IMG/VR virus record: IMGVR_UViG_3300042386_000133
Location: 1 to 50,198 of that record
DNA from: a virus
Direction: 5' to 3' (one strand)
DNA: 50,198 nt
In this document: positions 28,205-36,960 of the stretch, piece after piece
Position numbering within the stretch: the stretch's first letter is position 1
Layout: every line of letters begins with the position of its first letter
Translations under genes and position numbers: made by a program
Notes under the pieces: model-generated
What the model was told of the DNA's origin: nothing
The model's input: only the letters and a program-made list of their open reading frames with translations
The model's database searches: none

Positions 28205-29667
28205 AAGTTTTTATACTCGTCCATAATCTTAGAACGAGCAGATTTTTGAATCCGCATACGCTCTGCATAACTAACATTAGCATCATCAAAGGTTTCACCA
28301 ATAACATCAAGAAGAATATCTTCTTGCATGGTTTCGCCCTTCAAATACTTATCGAAACAATATGCGATCCAACCACAATACATTTCTCTGTCTCGAATGT
28401 TTTTTGTAGTTTTTGTTGCCTCTTCTGAGATAATTCTTCTAGAGGTAACTTGCATATCTTTAATATGAGGATTAAATTTAAGAGTTGAACCCATAGAATC
28501 CGGAGTCTGTAATTCATCCATCATAATAAAAAGATTATTTAAAGAATCATCAAACCTCGGGCGAGTCCATGGTCTATAACCATTATTCGCATAGATTATA
28601 ATAGTATATATACCATCTTTTACTTTTTCTGATTTATTAACCATCATATATCGAACTAACATACCAATCAATGGAGCAGTTAGTTCTTTGCGAATATTTT
28701 GTTGGCCAATCATTCGTCCAAACTCTACCAATTCTGGCATGAAATAATCTAATACTTCAGCTGTTTTAGCAGCACGCTCTCCATCGCTTTTTACATTCTC
28801 GATAGAGATAGTTTCTGTTTCGTTTGCAGGAATATAACCATCTAGAACAGTAACTGCAATATCATAAACAGCTTCGCCCTTTTTCCACTTAACTGGTAAT
28901 TCAGCTTCATGATACCCAAACGCTCTCATATATCCGCTTAATTTTTCATTGAAAGTTTCTGCAGTTATATTAGAATCAATAGAGTGATAAATTTGTTCTG
29001 CTTCTTCTTCGTTTTCTACTTCAAAAAAAGTAACAAACCATTCGCTTGGAACTTGATATCCAGGAAAATGTAAATTATTTTTGAAAATATAAGAACGTGT
29101 ATTACCATCCAATCTTTCAATTTTACCATCTGGATATACAGCACAAGCCATAAGTCTATGTGTTTCTAAAAATTTAGTTCCGAGTGCACGTTTTGTTTTT
29201 TCCCAGCGTAATGTCTCATTTCGTTGACACCAAACAGGCTGAAAACTAAAAGCTATTTCGGAAGATAATATCATACTAGTAAGTTTACTGTTTGTATTTT
29301 TAAATCTTTCTTTAAGTTGTTTCCAAAGAGTTTTAATAGAAACATTATATTCTGTTTCTTCTCCAATAAGACTATCGATAATAGAATTATCATACCATTC
29401 TTTTAGAATTCTTTTACCTTCTTCTGTAAGAGTATTACCTTTTTCTAAGTTTTCTTGTTTCTCAATCCAAGAAAGATTTTCTGGGCGAGCTAAAACATCA
29501 GGTAAAATTTTATGTTTAAATCCAAAATCTATTGGAACAATATGATCTAATTGTGGTTGTTCTAAATGAGAAGGCGCTTTAAAACTTTTCTTAAAAAGAT
29601 CTGTAAGATATCTTACTTTTTCTTCATACTGTTTTTTATTCTTAAAACTAGTATTTGCATTTGTCAT
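28189..29667 (-). CDS. HNH-like plus ParB-like protein
   Basis: 492 residues from ATG 29667 (AAGGAG upstream). Residues about 35-85 (QLDHIVPIDFG ... NLSWIEKQENLEKGN) look like an HNH domain with its Asn and His; around residues 170-190 VYPDGKIERLDGNTRSYIF has the DGNxR motif of ParB/sulfiredoxin-fold proteins. ParB-like proteins recur in predicted DNA hypermodification operons. An early promoter (29748-29776) lies upstream. Overlaps the next gene by 16 bases. Confidence 0.6.
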   Translation of the reverse strand: MTNANTSFKNKKQYEEKVRYLTDLFKKSFKAPSHLEQPQLDHIVPIDFGFKHKILPDVLARPENLSWIEKQENLEKGNTLTEEGKRILKEWYDNSIIDSLIGEETEYNVSIKTLWKQLKERFKNTNSKLTSMILSSEIAFSFQPVWCQRNETLRWEKTKRALGTKFLETHRLMACAVYPDGKIERLDGNTRSYIFKNNLHFPGYQVPSEWFVTFFEVENEEEAEQIYHSIDSNITAETFNEKLSGYMRAFGYHEAELPVKWKKGEAVYDIAVTVLDGYIPANETETISIENVKSDGERAAKTAEVLDYFMPELVEFGRMIGQQNIRKELTAPLIGMLVRYMMVNKSEKVKDGIYTIIIYANNGYRPWTRPRFDDSLNNLFIMMDELQTPDSMGSTLKFNPHIKDMQVTSRRIISEEATKTTKNIRDREMYCGWIAYCFDKYLKGETMQEDILLDVIGETFDDANVSYAERMRIQKSARSKIMDEYKNFWKKH

Positions 29668-29747
29668 GTTCAATCTCCTTGTTTATGACATATAAAAACC
29701 ACAAATTTGCGTGTCTCCGAATGGGTCATCAAATTCATAGTTTCAAT

Positions 29748-29776
29748 ACTATACTATATTTCTTCAAAATTTTCAA
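29748..29776 (-). promoter_or_regulatory. Early sigma70-like promoter
   Basis: TTGAAA, 17-base spacer, TATAGT on the minus strand, at the end of the GNAT gene and ahead of the HNH/ParB-like gene. Confidence 0.6.
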
Positions 29777-30332
29777 GCCCTTTATATTCTTTAAAGAGTT
29801 CTACACAACCCCCTTTACCTTTAAATGTAGCAGCTTTGTAAATAACTGAATCAACAGAATAATCTATATCTTCATATCGGTGAGCGTTCAATTTAAACAT
29901 AGCTAATAAACAACCACTTTTCTGTTTACCAACAAATTGTATTCCAAGTTTTTTATAGAAGGGTATTGCTGGTATTTCAGAAGAAACTCTCATATAATCA
30001 GCGCCTTTTCTGAGATAAACATCTATCAAACTATACTGACATAATAATTTCGCGACACCTTTTTTACGATGTTTATGGAAAGTATGAAGCAATTGAAGGT
30101 TAGCCGTATAAGGTTTACGTTTCGAAATAGTTGTGAGAATGGCTCCGGCAAGGTCATCGCCTTCCCAGAGCCCAACAACTTCATCCCATTTGTCTAGCAT
30201 ATCACATTTAGCGACAAATGTTTTAGCAAAATTATCTTCTTTGTTTTTGGAAATAAATTTTACAAATTGTTCTTTCGAAACTGCATCAAACCTCGATGAA
30301 TTCTCTTGCCTTTTTTCCTCGCTCTTTTCCAT
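29754..30332 (-). CDS. GNAT acetyltransferase-like protein
   Basis: 192 residues from ATG 30332. QLLHTFHKHRKKGVAKLL is the acetyl-CoA binding loop region and YMRVSSEIPAIPFYKKLGIQFVG the C-terminal GNAT motif B with the FY-K-LGI signature. The acyl acceptor is unknown. Starts inside the amidoligase gene (46-base overlap), suggesting coupled expression. Confidence 0.7.
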   Translation of the reverse strand: MEKSEEKRQENSSRFDAVSKEQFVKFISKNKEDNFAKTFVAKCDMLDKWDEVVGLWEGDDLAGAILTTISKRKPYTANLQLLHTFHKHRKKGVAKLLCQYSLIDVYLRKGADYMRVSSEIPAIPFYKKLGIQFVGKQKSGCLLAMFKLNAHRYEDIDYSVDSVIYKAATFKGKGGCVELFKEYKGLENFEEI

Positions 30333-31158
30333 ACTTTGTTTTCTCCCACGAGGTATAAATTTCATGATCGTATTTTAATTCTGGAAATTTATAATCACCC
30401 TCTAATAAAATCTGTTGAACATCTGGACCATCATTAAGAGCAGCATCCATAAACTTTTCTACGAATTTAAATGAATCTTCAAGCTCTCTACGGTCAAGAG
30501 AATTACGAAAACATCTGAACTCAATAGTTCCTGTGTGTTTCATACAATACGTATTGATAGCGTAACGAAAAGGACGACCCATTGATTTACCGTCTTTACC
30601 AGCTGCATGTAATTTAATAAAGTGTTCAAAGTCGGTTGTAAGATTGATAATGTTAGCAGACATATAGTCAGGCATCAACCTACCACAATCCAGCTTCAAA
30701 TAACTCTTAGCTGTCTTTGTAGAAGACATATCCGGATGCAATCTAAACGCATGAACACGATCAACTACTACATGCTGATTGTCTCTGATGTAAGCAATCA
30801 AACGCTTTAGTGCATCAACATCTTCTTTTAGACCGGGAACAAATACGTGAATATGATTATGAGAAATACAATTGCTAGTAGGGTTGTTACCATTCGACCT
30901 ATAAAAATCAAGAATCTCAAAAATTCTATCAACTTGTTCCTTCCAAGTTTTTGTTGGTCTTACGTTAATCTCACCACCAAACGGCGGTTCAATACCAAGT
31001 GGATCACAAGCAATACCACGATAAGGAGGGTTTAAATTAACAACATCAGTTTCTGAAAACTCCCATTTACCTAAATGTTCTGGAAGCGGAAGGCGACGGT
31101 CCGCATCTCCCACTTCCATCTCAAACCCCCAAGTAAAACTCTTTGGGTCATATGTCAT
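30286..31158 (-). CDS. Amidoligase (COOH-NH2 ligase, glutamine synthetase fold)
   Basis: 290 residues. FTWGFEMEVGD, FGGEINVRPT, CISHNHIHVFVPG, INTYCMKHTGTIEFRCFRNS follow the Amidoligase_2 family, ATP-dependent enzymes joining a carboxyl to an amine. Such genes are known next to class-II glutamine amidotransferase and acetyltransferase genes, as here. It could build an amino-acid adduct on a metabolite or modified base; a cell-surface substrate is the alternative. ATG overlaps the next gene by 4 bases. Confidence 0.8.
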   Translation of the reverse strand: MTYDPKSFTWGFEMEVGDADRRLPLPEHLGKWEFSETDVVNLNPPYRGIACDPLGIEPPFGGEINVRPTKTWKEQVDRIFEILDFYRSNGNNPTSNCISHNHIHVFVPGLKEDVDALKRLIAYIRDNQHVVVDRVHAFRLHPDMSSTKTAKSYLKLDCGRLMPDYMSANIINLTTDFEHFIKLHAAGKDGKSMGRPFRYAINTYCMKHTGTIEFRCFRNSLDRRELEDSFKFVEKFMDAALNDGPDVQQILLEGDYKFPELKYDHEIYTSWEKTKYGKERGKKAREFIEV

Positions 31159-31838
31159 TGCAAATCCTCGATCGTTGGAAATTCATACTTATTATAGCTT
31201 ATTACTTTGAAATTTTCAACTATAAAAACTTCGAACATAGGAGCAGAAACTTGAAAACTCAACCCGCTTCTTTTTAGAATATCAGCAGTTGATGCAAAGA
31301 TAATACCGTTTGCAGCATAAGAATAATGCAATGGTCTAGCTTCGTTACGAAAGGCAGTAATTACTTTATCTTTATCAAGAGTACAAACTGACATACTGGA
31401 AGGATGAAACTTATGCAAAGGAACTTCGCCAGTTTCCAAACAGCGTAAAATTAATTCACTATCGTTCTTTGTAATAACATCGTAACCAAAAGTTCCTTTC
31501 CACTGTTCTGGATTCTCTTGAGAAATAACCCCATTGTGAACAATAGAAAGTTCTTCTGTTGCCATTGGCTGATTGTATGCAAGATCGCTAGTTGAGTATC
31601 GAACATGACCAATACAATAAAGATTGCCATCTTCGTTTACCCAACTAGAAATGTCTTGGCTGTTTATGAATGTGCAGGCATTGACAGGTTCTTTGATAGT
31701 ATGAACCTTGCCATTCTTAACATATGATACACCAGTGGCATGTTTACCACGAATCATTGATTCAACAAAAAGACGGCGAACAAGTTCGAATTCTTTTTCA
31801 CCGGGATTTTTGATAGCTATGCCTAATACTCCGCACAT
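31155..31838 (-). CDS. Class-II glutamine amidotransferase
   Basis: 227 residues beginning MCGVLGIAI, so the N-terminal Cys2 nucleophile is exposed after Met removal; GKHATGVSY, IGHVRYST and SIVHNGVISQ are the glutaminase substrate loops; TKNDSELILRCLE follows. Only the ammonia-producing domain is present, so the partner is probably the amidoligase encoded immediately downstream. Confidence 0.88.
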   Translation of the reverse strand: MCGVLGIAIKNPGEKEFELVRRLFVESMIRGKHATGVSYVKNGKVHTIKEPVNACTFINSQDISSWVNEDGNLYCIGHVRYSTSDLAYNQPMATEELSIVHNGVISQENPEQWKGTFGYDVITKNDSELILRCLETGEVPLHKFHPSSMSVCTLDKDKVITAFRNEARPLHYSYAANGIIFASTADILKRSGLSFQVSAPMFEVFIVENFKVISYNKYEFPTIEDLQ

Positions 31839-33256
31839 TAGAAAAATGCCTCTAGACTTGCTTCTTCTGCCTTACCATAAGGATCCTTCATTCCATGAGC
31901 ATGAAGATAATCATACCACTCTTTGCAAGGAATAACACCTGCGTGTTTTCCTTCTTTGATTGGTGTCCAATCATCCCACATTCCAGGAGATATACCGTTC
32001 CACAATGGTCGCTGGAAAGGATGATTTTTATTCATTCGGCGTTCTTCAACAAACTGTTTACGTAACGCTTCATACTCATATGACTTTAGCTCGAGCATCT
32101 TTTCACGGAAATAACAAACTACAGAAATACGCTCAGAAGTAGCGCTATCAGGATTGTTAAGAACAATAGGGGTATTTCCATGGATAACTTCATGGTTATT
32201 GACAAGCAAAAGGTCACCAGGACGCACATTAACAGCAACTCTATACTCCGGAAAAACAAGGTATCCTCCTGTATATTCTCCTGTGCCTAGCACCAGTAGA
32301 TTACTTAGGCCAGTGTCTAAGTCACCAGCGTCACGGTGACAAGCAGTGCGGAATGTCTTGTTTACTGTTATAGTAGTAAATACTGTTTCTGGAACAAGGA
32401 ATCTTGGATCCATTTTATCAGCGGCTGCTTTTTGATTGCCCCAACGCCATGGAAGTAATTCCTTAAACCCTTTATTCAAAGTTTGTAGGAATGGATATGC
32501 TAGTTTGAAAAGTTCTGGATGCTTTTCAGTGTATGACGTTGCACGGCCATAAGGGATGCGAGGGTAACGATCATACCAACCAGCAACACCTGAGAATACT
32601 GACTTTGCATAATTAGTAGTTGATGCCCACTTTTCGGCAACCATTGTTGCTTCTGCACGAACTTCCTCCGGTGGTTTATTACTAAGACCATCTACCCACT
32701 TATCAAACCAACCATGATATTCTGGGTACACCTTCATAACTTCAGAACGCAACCAAACAGTACCACGTGTTTCTTCAACGCCCTTTGGCCCGCCGTTCTT
32801 ATACTTCTCACGAATAGAAGCAACTGATACATCATTAAAAAGCGAAGCACCATCATCCATAAGAAAGTCAAGAATTTCCTGCTGATATGGAGTAACCCAA
32901 TCCCTACCACCACGACCTTCAGTCGCAAGCATATCGCCACGAGGTCCAGCAGCAAGTCCACGGTTCTGACTTTCTACCGCAGCTTCTCTCAAGCCACGAT
33001 ATGCCATATCCTGTTCTTCTTGACTGAAGTAATTTTTACGGAACTTGAATGCGATACGTAATTCGTCATTACCTTTGCCACAATCGTCACAATCTGACAT
33101 ACCGCACATAGCTTTGGTAGCAACATCGCAAAGCGGTGGCATATAACAATCAGTATCTTCTTCGATTAGAATATCGTAATTACTTTCGTCAACAAACTGC
33201 CCAAGCAAATGTTCGCAATCATGTTTAGTCTTAGCAACAATACGTCTAACCATCAT
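31838..33256 (-). CDS. TET/JBP-type 2-oxoglutarate dioxygenase
   Basis: 472 residues. The C-terminal domain has TACHRDAGD (Fe ligands His307 and Asp309), LVLGTGEYTGGYLVFPEY, NVRPGDLLLVNNHEVIHGN (His359) and SERISVVCYFRE (2-oxoglutarate Arg376), which matches the phage TET/JBP family that oxidises methyl groups of 5-methylcytosine or thymine in DNA. N-terminal 60 residues hold a Cys cluster (CGMSDCDDC) that may bind zinc or an Fe-S centre. Residues 100-270 are an unassigned helical region. ATG 33256 or 33253 overlaps the MazG-like gene. Confidence 0.8.
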   Translation of the reverse strand: MMVRRIVAKTKHDCEHLLGQFVDESNYDILIEEDTDCYMPPLCDVATKAMCGMSDCDDCGKGNDELRIAFKFRKNYFSQEEQDMAYRGLREAAVESQNRGLAAGPRGDMLATEGRGGRDWVTPYQQEILDFLMDDGASLFNDVSVASIREKYKNGGPKGVEETRGTVWLRSEVMKVYPEYHGWFDKWVDGLSNKPPEEVRAEATMVAEKWASTTNYAKSVFSGVAGWYDRYPRIPYGRATSYTEKHPELFKLAYPFLQTLNKGFKELLPWRWGNQKAAADKMDPRFLVPETVFTTITVNKTFRTACHRDAGDLDTGLSNLLVLGTGEYTGGYLVFPEYRVAVNVRPGDLLLVNNHEVIHGNTPIVLNNPDSATSERISVVCYFREKMLELKSYEYEALRKQFVEERRMNKNHPFQRPLWNGISPGMWDDWTPIKEGKHAGVIPCKEWYDYLHAHGMKDPYGKAEEASLEAFF

Positions 33257-33633
33257 TCAACCTCATACAAAATCTTTTTAATATCTGGAGGAGTCCAGCC
33301 TTCTGGCTTTAGTATTTTACCATCTTCACGACGAATTGGCTTACCGTCTACTAACTTTGCCATGTTGCTTGAATGGACTGCCTCGAATACTCGGTCGAGG
33401 GGAATCCCATAAGATGCAGCAGTACCACACACAATGTAAATAATATCAGCAAGCTCTTTGGCGACATTCTCTAGATCATCCTTATCTTCACCGTCAAAGT
33501 ATTCTTCTACTTCTTCTTTTAGAAGTTTACGGCGCAATACACGTTCATTCTCATCAGGAAACTCTGGCACTTCGCTGACATTCTGCCCAACTGCTGTCTG
33601 GAATTCTTTTACATCTTTATAAAAATTAGTCAT
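33253..33633 (-). CDS. MazG-like NTP pyrophosphohydrolase
   Basis: 126 residues. LLKEEVEEYFDGEDKDDLENVAKELADIIYI contains the ExxE ... ExxD metal-binding helices (EEVEE and ELAD), and a tail KPIRREDGKILKPEGW typical of phage phosphoribosyl-ATP pyrophosphohydrolase/MazG-like dNTPases. Such enzymes can remove unwanted dNTPs, which would suit DNA base replacement. Overlaps the TET gene by 4 bases. Confidence 0.8.
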   Translation of the reverse strand: MTNFYKDVKEFQTAVGQNVSEVPEFPDENERVLRRKLLKEEVEEYFDGEDKDDLENVAKELADIIYIVCGTAASYGIPLDRVFEAVHSSNMAKLVDGKPIRREDGKILKPEGWTPPDIKKILYEVE

Positions 33634-34189
33634 TTATCCACCATGGTCTTTCTCGTTTTTTCCAACTATGAAGATGAGTCTTACCCACCTTATAATAATT
33701 ACGATAGTTTCTAACAGGATCAGAACAAATAATATATTCTGGCGCCATACAAGAAGGCATCGTCGTCATATCATATTCTTCTAAATTTTTCGGAGGAGAA
33801 GCCAACGTTGCTGAGATCTCGCCGTAACATTTATGAGTTTTCTCATAACGATATGTATATTCCTGCATAAGTGCAAAGAAATGATCTACCAGCCAATTGT
33901 AATTCTCGATGCTACTGCGAGCCCATACAGCAGATGGGTGATTGATGTGCGTAGCTGAATATATAACATCTTCACGTGCGTCATTTAACAACCACCATTT
34001 TTTCTTACGAGTTTTAATTTTACCATCTTCTTGTTCGACCTGCACTTCGAGTTGAATCTCACGACCGTCAAGTAGACGGTGTGCAGTCGAAAGCAACTGA
34101 GCAGATTCGAGAATCATCTTGACAACATGACGATCTACCATCCACTCGGCGGCGATTACAGGATTCTCGTCAAGATAAAAGATATTCAT
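33626..34189 (-). CDS. Conserved phage hypothetical protein
   Basis: 187 residues beginning MNIFYLDENPVIAAEWMVDRHVVKMILESAQLLS, here cited in parts: MNIFYLDENP, then DRHVVKMILESAQ; later HPSAVWARSS and a C-terminal KKRERPWW. Proteins with this opening are common in T4-like phages of non-enteric hosts; a link to pyrimidine-dimer glycosylases has been suggested in some annotations but I cannot support it here. Function unknown. Confidence 0.6.
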   Translation of the reverse strand: MNIFYLDENPVIAAEWMVDRHVVKMILESAQLLSTAHRLLDGREIQLEVQVEQEDGKIKTRKKKWWLLNDAREDVIYSATHINHPSAVWARSSIENYNWLVDHFFALMQEYTYRYEKTHKCYGEISATLASPPKNLEEYDMTTMPSCMAPEYIICSDPVRNYRNYYKVGKTHLHSWKKRERPWWIND

Positions 34190-34299
34190 TTTTTATTATA
34201 CCAATAAAGAACTAGAAAGATAACTGATAATAGTATAGCCCATTCTTCGGCATTAATCAACTGTTCTTTTAGACCTACGAAGTCAAAATAATGATTCAT
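34186..34299 (-). CDS. Small membrane protein (37 aa)
   Basis: A short frame between the peptide deformylase and the next gene: its ATG overlaps the deformylase stop and its TGA overlaps the following ATG, both as ATGA, so it looks translationally coupled on both sides. Residues 20-34 (WAILLSVIFLVLYWY) form one membrane segment. No family recognised. Confidence 0.6.
   Translation of the reverse strand: MNHYFDFVGLKEQLINAEEWAILLSVIFLVLYWYNKK
34232..34260 (-). promoter_or_regulatory. Early sigma70-like promoter
   Basis: TTGATT, 17-base spacer, TATACT on the minus strand, inside the 37-codon gene; would drive the MazG-TET-amidoligase operon. Confidence 0.5.
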
Positions 34300-34763
34300 T
34301 GTTTCCACTTTCTCAATGCTTGTTCACGATGAAACTTATTCGCTCTGTTGTAGAATACAATTCCATCGAGATGGTCCATTTCGTGTTGGAACACTCTGGC
34401 GGACATACCGATGAATTGTTTAGTAAGAGTCTCGCCGTTTGGCGTTTGGAATCTTACTCGAATAAATTCCGAGCGTTTTATTTTAACTAATAGTCCCGGA
34501 TAAGTCAAGCATCCTTCTTCGAGAACGACAGTCTGTTCGCTATATTGAACAATCTTTGGATTAAAACAAACAAAATTTTCTGGAGCACCACGCATAGCGA
34601 AGATACGATATGGCGTTCCAACTTGGTTAGCGGCTATACCTAGTCCGTTGTTATCATACATAAACTTTACTAAGTTCTGCGAAAACTGAACAGGGTCGAA
34701 CGGAGGATCTTTAAAATCAAATTCTTCGCATTCAGTTGTGATATATCTATCGTCTAATTCCAT
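34296..34763 (-). CDS. def: Peptide deformylase
   Basis: 155 residues from ATG 34763 (CAGGAAT upstream). GLGIAANQVG (motif 1), EEGCLTYPG (motif 2, Cys metal ligand) and FQHEMDHLDGIVF (motif 3, HExxH) are complete. It removes the formyl group from nascent proteins; phage copies are known from cyanophages and others, thought to favour translation or turnover of specific proteins. The longer frame upstream overlaps the EndoVII-like gene. Confidence 0.93.
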   Translation of the reverse strand: MELDDRYITTECEEFDFKDPPFDPVQFSQNLVKFMYDNNGLGIAANQVGTPYRIFAMRGAPENFVCFNPKIVQYSEQTVVLEEGCLTYPGLLVKIKRSEFIRVRFQTPNGETLTKQFIGMSARVFQHEMDHLDGIVFYNRANKFHREQALRKWKQ

Positions 34764-34767
34764 AATT

Positions 34768-35211
34768 TTATTCCTGTAAATATTTTTCAAATTTACTTTT
34801 CATTTTCTCATATATCCCTAAACCATTATTGCAAGCAACGCATAATAATCCTCTATATTTTCCTGTATTATGGTCATGATCTACATGAGGTAGTTGCATT
34901 TCTTTATCACAAATTTTACATCTTCTTTGTTGGGTTTCAAGTTCATGTAAATACTTGTTGTAAGTCATATCTACTATGCCTTTGGATAGCCAATGTTTTT
35001 CCATAAGTATGGCTTTATTTTCTTCTCTGTATTTTCGGGCTTTTTCTTTATCGTATCTTTTTGACCAATATTCAGGATCTTCTTCTTTTTTCTTTTCTCT
35101 ATATTTTTTATAATACTTTTTATATTCTCCGCTTTCTTTAAGTTTTTCTCTATAAAGCCTATCATAATTAGGATCTGATCTTTTTGGTAAATCATGGTGT
35201 TTATATGACAT
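34768..35211 (-). CDS. Endonuclease VII-like HNH nuclease
   Basis: 147 residues. The C-terminal half, CKICDKEM, HVDHDHNTGKYRGLLCVACN, is the His-Me-finger and zinc pattern of recombination endonuclease VII (T4 gp49). The N-terminal half is a charged Lys/Glu/Tyr helix. AT-rich, placed between def and gene 46, so a free-standing homing nuclease of this fold is as likely as a true gp49. AGGAG precedes the ATG. Confidence 0.75.
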   Translation of the reverse strand: MSYKHHDLPKRSDPNYDRLYREKLKESGEYKKYYKKYREKKKEEDPEYWSKRYDKEKARKYREENKAILMEKHWLSKGIVDMTYNKYLHELETQQRRCKICDKEMQLPHVDHDHNTGKYRGLLCVACNNGLGIYEKMKSKFEKYLQE

Positions 35212-35262
35212 ATTTTCTCCTAAAATTCTTATATTTTTTATTTAGTAGAAAAATAATAATTT

Positions 35263-36960
35263 TCACTCTATAGTAGAAAAATTTTTTACTTTCTTAAACC
35301 GAATTGTGTTATTGAACTTTTCATTCATATGTTCTTTGTGTGAAATGATTACAATATTATTATCTTTGGCTACGTCTCTAATAATATTCATTAGATAATC
35401 CGTAGCGTTTTGGTCAAGAGAAGAATCAAACACTTCGTCCATGATTAACAAATTGGTGCTTACAGAGTTACGAAGTTTAGCAATAGCTCTCCAAGTAAAC
35501 AATAGTGCTAGATCAATCTTCTGCTTCTCCCCTTCAGAGAATGAAGCGTAAGTAAAGTTGTCTCTATAACGAGACTTAATTGTTTCGTTGAAATTCTCAT
35601 CAAGCTCAAACGAAACAAAGAAGTCCATAGAAGAAAGATACTTATTGATCAGCTTATTAATCACAGGAATATATTGTCTAATGATCTTAGATTTAATGCC
35701 TGTGTCTTTCAATAAAATAGTCGCTGCGGCCAATACATCTTTTTCTTCGCTCAATTGGTTGTATTTGGTTTCCAACCCATCTAGTTCTTTTTGATAATCT
35801 ACAATCTTATCGTCTACGACAACATTATCTTTCAGGTCTTCAATTTCTTGTTTTATTTGTTCAATGTATTTTGTTAATGAAGTAATAGTTGTTTTGTATT
35901 CAACTCTTTCCATTTCATACTTTTGAATATCTCTATTCATATTCATGATTTGCTTCAAACGATTATTAGCCGTATCATACTCCAATGATAATAGCTTTAA
36001 CCCTTCTTCGGTTTCTTTAATCTGTGAAGTTTTTTCTTCAATAGTTTTGTTTCTAAAATCTTCATTAATATGTTGTTTACAAGTAGGGCAGTTTTCATGA
36101 TTGTTAAAGAAATTAACATCTTGATTTAAGATAGCCATTTTGGCTTCTATTTGATGACGCAACTTTGATAGCTTTTCTAGCTTCTTAGATACGCTTTCAT
36201 TATCGCCTATATCCTTACGGCAATCTTCTATCTGAGTATCAATCTTTTCAATTTTAGATACAAGTTCTTTGATCTTTTTGTTGGTTTCTTTTATAGATTT
36301 TTCTTTTTCTACAACTACTTTTTTATTGTTGTTTTGTAATTCCTGTAGATGACTCTTAGTCAACTCAATCTTAGAATTGATTAGCTTTTTGTTAGAATTA
36401 ACTTCATAGATATTCTCGCTGTTTATAAGAACCTTATCTTTCAAGATAGAATTCATAACAGTGAATATTTGCAAATCTAGAAGATCTTCAATAATCTCTC
36501 TGCGCTGACTAGATGATAGCTGCATGAACGGCTGAAAAGTAGCTGAACCTAATACAACTACTTGACTAAAAGATTTTTGATTTACTTTAATGATTTGTTT
36601 TTCGAGTAGCTCTTGATAATCTTTCATCTCAGCATTTTGATTTAAAAGATTATCGTTCTGGTATACTTCGAAGACGTTCGGCTTTATACCACGAACGATC
36701 TTATATTCTTTAGAACCTATTGAGAATTCTATTTCTACTACGCAGTTCTTTTGAGTGATCGTGTTCACAAGCTGCGGCTTGTTTATCTTTCGGAACGGTT
36801 TCCCAAAAAGACCAAAAGTCAAAGCATCCAGAATCGTGGATTTTCCAGCCCCGTTCTGACCAACTATGAGCGTAGTGTCCTTGCTCGCTAGATCGATCTC
36901 TGTGAATACGTTTCCGGTTGAAAGGAAGTTCTTCCATCGTAGCTTCTTAAAATAAATCAT
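35263..36960 (-). CDS. 46: Recombination nuclease subunit gp46 (Rad50-like)
   Basis: 565 residues: Walker A VGQNGAGKSTILDAL, long coiled coil with CPTC zinc hook near residue 290, ABC signature SFSEGEKQKIDLALLF and Walker B LLIMDEVFDSSLD. gp46/47 resects DNA ends for T4 recombination-dependent replication and host DNA breakdown. Its ATG overlaps the gene 47 stop. Confidence 0.95.
   Translation of the reverse strand: MIYFKKLRWKNFLSTGNVFTEIDLASKDTTLIVGQNGAGKSTILDALTFGLFGKPFRKINKPQLVNTITQKNCVVEIEFSIGSKEYKIVRGIKPNVFEVYQNDNLLNQNAEMKDYQELLEKQIIKVNQKSFSQVVVLGSATFQPFMQLSSSQRREIIEDLLDLQIFTVMNSILKDKVLINSENIYEVNSNKKLINSKIELTKSHLQELQNNNKKVVVEKEKSIKETNKKIKELVSKIEKIDTQIEDCRKDIGDNESVSKKLEKLSKLRHQIEAKMAILNQDVNFFNNHENCPTCKQHINEDFRNKTIEEKTSQIKETEEGLKLLSLEYDTANNRLKQIMNMNRDIQKYEMERVEYKTTITSLTKYIEQIKQEIEDLKDNVVVDDKIVDYQKELDGLETKYNQLSEEKDVLAAATILLKDTGIKSKIIRQYIPVINKLINKYLSSMDFFVSFELDENFNETIKSRYRDNFTYASFSEGEKQKIDLALLFTWRAIAKLRNSVSTNLLIMDEVFDSSLDQNATDYLMNIIRDVAKDNNIVIISHKEHMNEKFNNTIRFKKVKNFSTIE

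Noticed and set aside
34479-34507. TTGACT-17-TAAAAT on the minus strand inside the deformylase gene
   Set aside because: Good consensus, but inside conserved codons of motif 2 and not followed by a gene start.
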